A stretch of DNA of 64,000 nt. It comes from an uncultured Pelagibacteraceae bacterium (lineage in GTDB: Bacteria > Pseudomonadota > Alphaproteobacteria > Pelagibacterales > AG-422-B15). Location of the stretch: the NCBI GenBank assembly GCA_902564295.1, contig CACFAO010000003.1, positions 1-64,000 on the forward strand, read 5' to 3'. The notes beneath the pieces were generated by a model. That model was not told the origin of the DNA. It saw only the letters and a program-made list of their open reading frames with translations, and made no database searches. Within the stretch, counting starts at the first letter, position 1; every line of letters begins with the position of its first letter. Made by a program: the position numbers and the translations under genes. This document shows, piece after piece, positions 61,472 to 64,000 of this stretch.

Positions 61472-61545
61472 TGGTGCCCCTAGCTGGTTACGCTCCAGCG
61501 GCTGATCATTACCAATGACCTGCTTTACTATTAAGCGATAGGGGC
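61472..61545 (-). tRNA. tRNA-Thr(GGU)-like gene or pseudogene with atypical D/T loops and encoded CCA
   Basis: Minus strand GCCCCTA TC GCTT-AATAGTA-AAGC A GGTCA-TTGGTAA-TGATC AGCC GCTGG-AGCGTAA-CCAGC TAGGGGC A CCA: 7/4/5/5-bp stems, T33, anticodon GGT, A37, 4-nt variable loop. T-loop lacks TTCRA; D-loop lacks GG. Confidence 0.5.
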
Positions 61546-61712
61546 AAAGCATTGATATCAAACAGTAATATCGTTTATACAATGTTGAATTATTTTCTGT
61601 GTAGCAATAATGCAGCAGTTACACAGACTGTAATTTCTAGCTTTTATGCATAATAACACATTTTTTTCATGATTGGATATGATTTAAGCCATTGATATAT
61701 ATGCATACATGA

Positions 61713-61779
61713 ATGAACACCTTACAAAACATATTTAATACTACTACCTCAATACTCATTCAGGAAAGTGGATTTTAGT
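61713..61779 (+). repeat. Diverged duplicate of the 3' end of the M50-HlyD gene
   Basis: ATG...TAG at 61713-61778 reads [21 protein letters not shown], versus the M50 protein C-terminus YNIFQNLFNLVSSTLIRESGF* (12/21 identical). 16-bp exact DNA repeat GAAAGTGGATTTTAGT at 61457-61472 and 61764-61779. Confidence 0.75.
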
Positions 61780-62395
61780 TTATTTCAAGGCCACCTTCAG
61801 TTTTGAGAAACTCAGCAATATTTTCTATACCCTTATTATTCTTCATTTCACAAAAAATATAAGGCATGCCTGATCGGGCAGTTTCAACATCTAATTTCAT
61901 TTGATCCAAATCAACATTTACGTGATTTGCTAAATCAGTTTTATTGATGATTAGTAAATCAGATTTTCTTATTGCTGGCCCACCTTTGCGAGGGATATCA
62001 CCTCCCATTCCAACATCAATCACATAGATTGATAAATCTACTAACTCTGGACTAAACGTTGCAGCCAAATTATCTCCACCTGACTCAATCAATAGCAATT
62101 GTAAATCAGGAAATTTTTGTTTCATTTCTTCTACAGCTAAGAGGTTAATCGAAGCATCCTCTCGAATTGCGGTATGAGGGCATCCACCAGTTTCAACACC
62201 TTTAATTCTCTCAATTGGTAAAACTTGAGCTCTCATTAAATACTCGGCATCTTCTATTGTATAAATATCATTCGATATAACTGCCATTGAAATATTTTTA
62301 GATAAATTTTTGCACAAAGCCTCAGTAAGACTTGTTTTACCTGCACCGACGGGGCCGCCAATACCAATTTTTAAAGGTCCTCGAAAATTATTCAC
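61775..62395 (-). CDS. ureG: Urease accessory protein UreG (GTPase)
   Basis: [49 protein letters not shown]. Confidence 0.97.
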   Translation of the reverse strand: MNNFRGPLKIGIGGPVGAGKTSLTEALCKNLSKNISMAVISNDIYTIEDAEYLMRAQVLPIERIKGVETGGCPHTAIREDASINLLAVEEMKQKFPDLQLLLIESGGDNLAATFSPELVDLSIYVIDVGMGGDIPRKGGPAIRKSDLLIINKTDLANHVNVDLDQMKLDVETARSGMPYIFCEMKNNKGIENIAEFLKTEGGLEIN

Positions 62396-63051
62396 GTGAC
62401 GTAAATTCTAGATTTAAGATTTTCGTGTTTCATACTATAAATATCCGCACAAAACATTGAACTGCGTAAATCGTCTAAGCTTAATTCTTTCATCGTATTA
62501 TGAAAACTTTTCATCATACCAAGAAATGAAAACATACAATCTTGACCATCTTTTTGACTTAAAGGTATATGTTTAACGCACATATTAATTAAGTTTGAGA
62601 TGAATGATTGAATATAAAAATCAACTAAATCATCAAAAGCAATATGAAATTTAATCCCTGCTTGAGCAATACAGACTGGAAAAGCAGTCTCATTATTTAT
62701 TGTATAGTTCCAACTCTCAGACATAATTTTTCTGAAGGCATCGCCCATTTTGAGTGTTTCAAGTTGACGTTCCTTAGATGCGCAGCTTGCAAGCACTAAA
62801 TCATTTATATCAATACCATCATAGGTAGCCTTTATAAAGATATACTCATTTCTGCAGGTTCCCTCAAAGAGAATACTCTTAATAAATTCTAATACGTCAT
62901 TTTTATTTTTGATAAGCTTGTCATCAATTATAGCCTCGAGACCATGCGAATAAGCGTATGAACCAATAGGAAATGAAGATGAAAACCAAAGATGCAAAAT
63001 TTGATGAGATTTTAAATCTAATGGGTTTTTATCTTTAATGTTGGTGACCAT
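62392..63051 (-). CDS. ureF: Urease accessory protein UreF
   Basis: [24 protein letters not shown]; likely start MVTNIKD at 63051, with the longer ORF (63123) overlapping ureE more. Confidence 0.9.
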   Translation of the reverse strand: MVTNIKDKNPLDLKSHQILHLWFSSSFPIGSYAYSHGLEAIIDDKLIKNKNDVLEFIKSILFEGTCRNEYIFIKATYDGIDINDLVLASCASKERQLETLKMGDAFRKIMSESWNYTINNETAFPVCIAQAGIKFHIAFDDLVDFYIQSFISNLINMCVKHIPLSQKDGQDCMFSFLGMMKSFHNTMKELSLDDLRSSMFCADIYSMKHENLKSRIYVT

Positions 63052-63478
63052 GCGTTCTTCCCATACCATAAGCCCCTCCTTCAGGATTAAATTGTTCAAC
63101 CACAGATTTTGTCTTCCCCCCAAGTCTTCTCACCATATCCTCAATGATATGGTCATTTTGTATTAAGATTCTTGTAGCTTCAATCTGACAGGGGATATGT
63201 CTATTTCCGATATGCCATATTAACTTATTTAAATTTTCTGACTTGATCTCAATTAAATTTTCTTTTTTTGATTTTATAGTAATTAATTTTCCACTCTGAA
63301 GTTTGAAAGCTTGATTACTCAAGACTGATTTCATTTCATCAAGATCAACTAGAAATTCATGGCCTTTGTCAGAAACTAATTTTTTGCGTCGCATGAATCT
63401 CTCCTCATAAGATAGGGAAATTATATCCACCACTTCAGAGAAATCATAGTAACTTAAAATTGAATTACAAATTTCCAT
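63035..63478 (-). CDS. ureE: Urease accessory protein UreE
   Basis: IWHIGNRHIPCQIEATRILIQNDHIIEDMVRRLGG; C-terminal HGHQH. Confidence 0.93.
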   Translation of the reverse strand: MEICNSILSYYDFSEVVDIISLSYEERFMRRKKLVSDKGHEFLVDLDEMKSVLSNQAFKLQSGKLITIKSKKENLIEIKSENLNKLIWHIGNRHIPCQIEATRILIQNDHIIEDMVRRLGGKTKSVVEQFNPEGGAYGMGRTHGHQH

Positions 63479-63480
63479 AG

Positions 63481-64000
63481 TCAGTACATAAAATATTTTT
63501 GTGCCATTGGTAATTCTTCTGCCGGTTCACATGTTATAATTTCTCCATTTGCTCTAACCTCATATGTTTCAGGATTTACATCTATAGTTGGGCAAACATC
63601 GTTTAATACCATATCTTTTTTTGAAATTGACCTTGTATTGCTTACTGGTAACAAAGTTTTTTGTATATTCAGATGATTTAGGCTATCTGCTTCCAGTGAA
63701 CTCTTACTGACAAAAGTTACCGATGAATTTTCAAGCGATCTTCCATAACTTCCAAACATTGGACGTGTATACACAGGTTGAGGAGTTGAAATCGATGCGT
63801 TTGGATCGCCCATTTGAGCGCAGGCAATACTTCCACCCATTATTATAATCTCAGGCTTAACACCAAAAAAAGCTGGGTCCCAGATAACGATATCGGCTCT
63901 TTTATTTTTTTCGAGACTGCCAACATAAGAAGAGATTCCATGAGCAATTGATGGGTTTATTGTATATTTTGCAAGGTAACGTTTAACTCTTAAATTATCA
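63481..64000 (-). CDS. ureC: Urease alpha subunit UreC, C-terminal part (continues past window edge)
   Basis: [29 protein letters not shown]...[27 protein letters not shown] matches the UreC C-terminus; frame stays open to 64000. Confidence 0.93.
   Translation of the reverse strand, partial: DNLRVKRYLAKYTINPSIAHGISSYVGSLEKNKRADIVIWDPAFFGVKPEIIIMGGSIACAQMGDPNASISTPQPVYTRPMFGSYGRSLENSSVTFVSKSSLEADSLNHLNIQKTLLPVSNTRSISKKDMVLNDVCPTIDVNPETYEVRANGEIITCEPAEELPMAQKYFMY

Noticed and set aside
61475-61546. Plus-strand reading of the cloverleaf as a tRNA
   Set aside because: On the plus strand there is no CCA end and the third arm lacks a T-loop; the minus strand gives T33-GGT-A37, discriminator A and CCA, so minus is preferred.
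61713-61778. The 21-aa [24 protein letters not shown] as a functional small peptide
   Set aside because: No convincing ribosome-binding site; similarity to the M50 C-terminus favours a remnant gene end.
63035-63123. Apparent 89-bp overlap of the ureF ORF with ureE
   Set aside because: Explained by an upstream in-frame ATG; the likely ureF start is MVTNIKD at 63051, leaving a short, ordinary overlap.

Overview
AT-rich, gene-dense bacterial chromosome segment, probably from a streamlined marine alphaproteobacterium. The lineage is inferred from gene content (class I LysRS, TIGR02186-like protein, polyamine ABC/GlnT/DUF3726 neighbourhood) and was not tested. Most of the window is metabolic: TrkH fragment, folE, class I lysyl-tRNA synthetase, pyrD, two SDRs, CcdA/TIGR02186-like/TSUP trio, an acyl-CoA degradation module, a GH1/galactokinase/sugar-transport cluster, a TetR-flanked cluster of membrane-anchored hydrolases, a GST-fold cluster, a spermidine/putrescine-type ABC importer with aldehyde dehydrogenase, DUF3726-like protein, dipeptidase and type III-like glutamine synthetase, and ureCEFG at the right end. 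The most interesting region is about 46.1-61.8 kb. It holds a 2340-aa LEPR-motif/DUF4347-like/VCBS-repeat giant protein with no visible RTX repeats, flanked by a TolC-like lipoprotein carrying extra CADG-like and SPOR-like domains, two HlyD-type adaptors (one with a GAF-like domain) and an M50 metalloprotease-HlyD fusion with a PqqD/RRE-like N-terminus. No ABC ATPase is present, so this looks like a dedicated, ABC-less export system. It is bordered by a double-HTH regulator gene, and a CCCA-N3-TGGG palindrome occurs both upstream of that regulator and inside the divergent export promoter region. Just downstream of the M50 gene I see (i) a degenerate tRNA-Thr(GGU)-like cloverleaf on the minus strand ending in CCA directly at the M50 stop codon, and (ii) a diverged second copy of the last ~21 codons of the M50 gene, which looks like a recombination scar. 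All family calls come from reading translated sequences and motifs; no database search was run.
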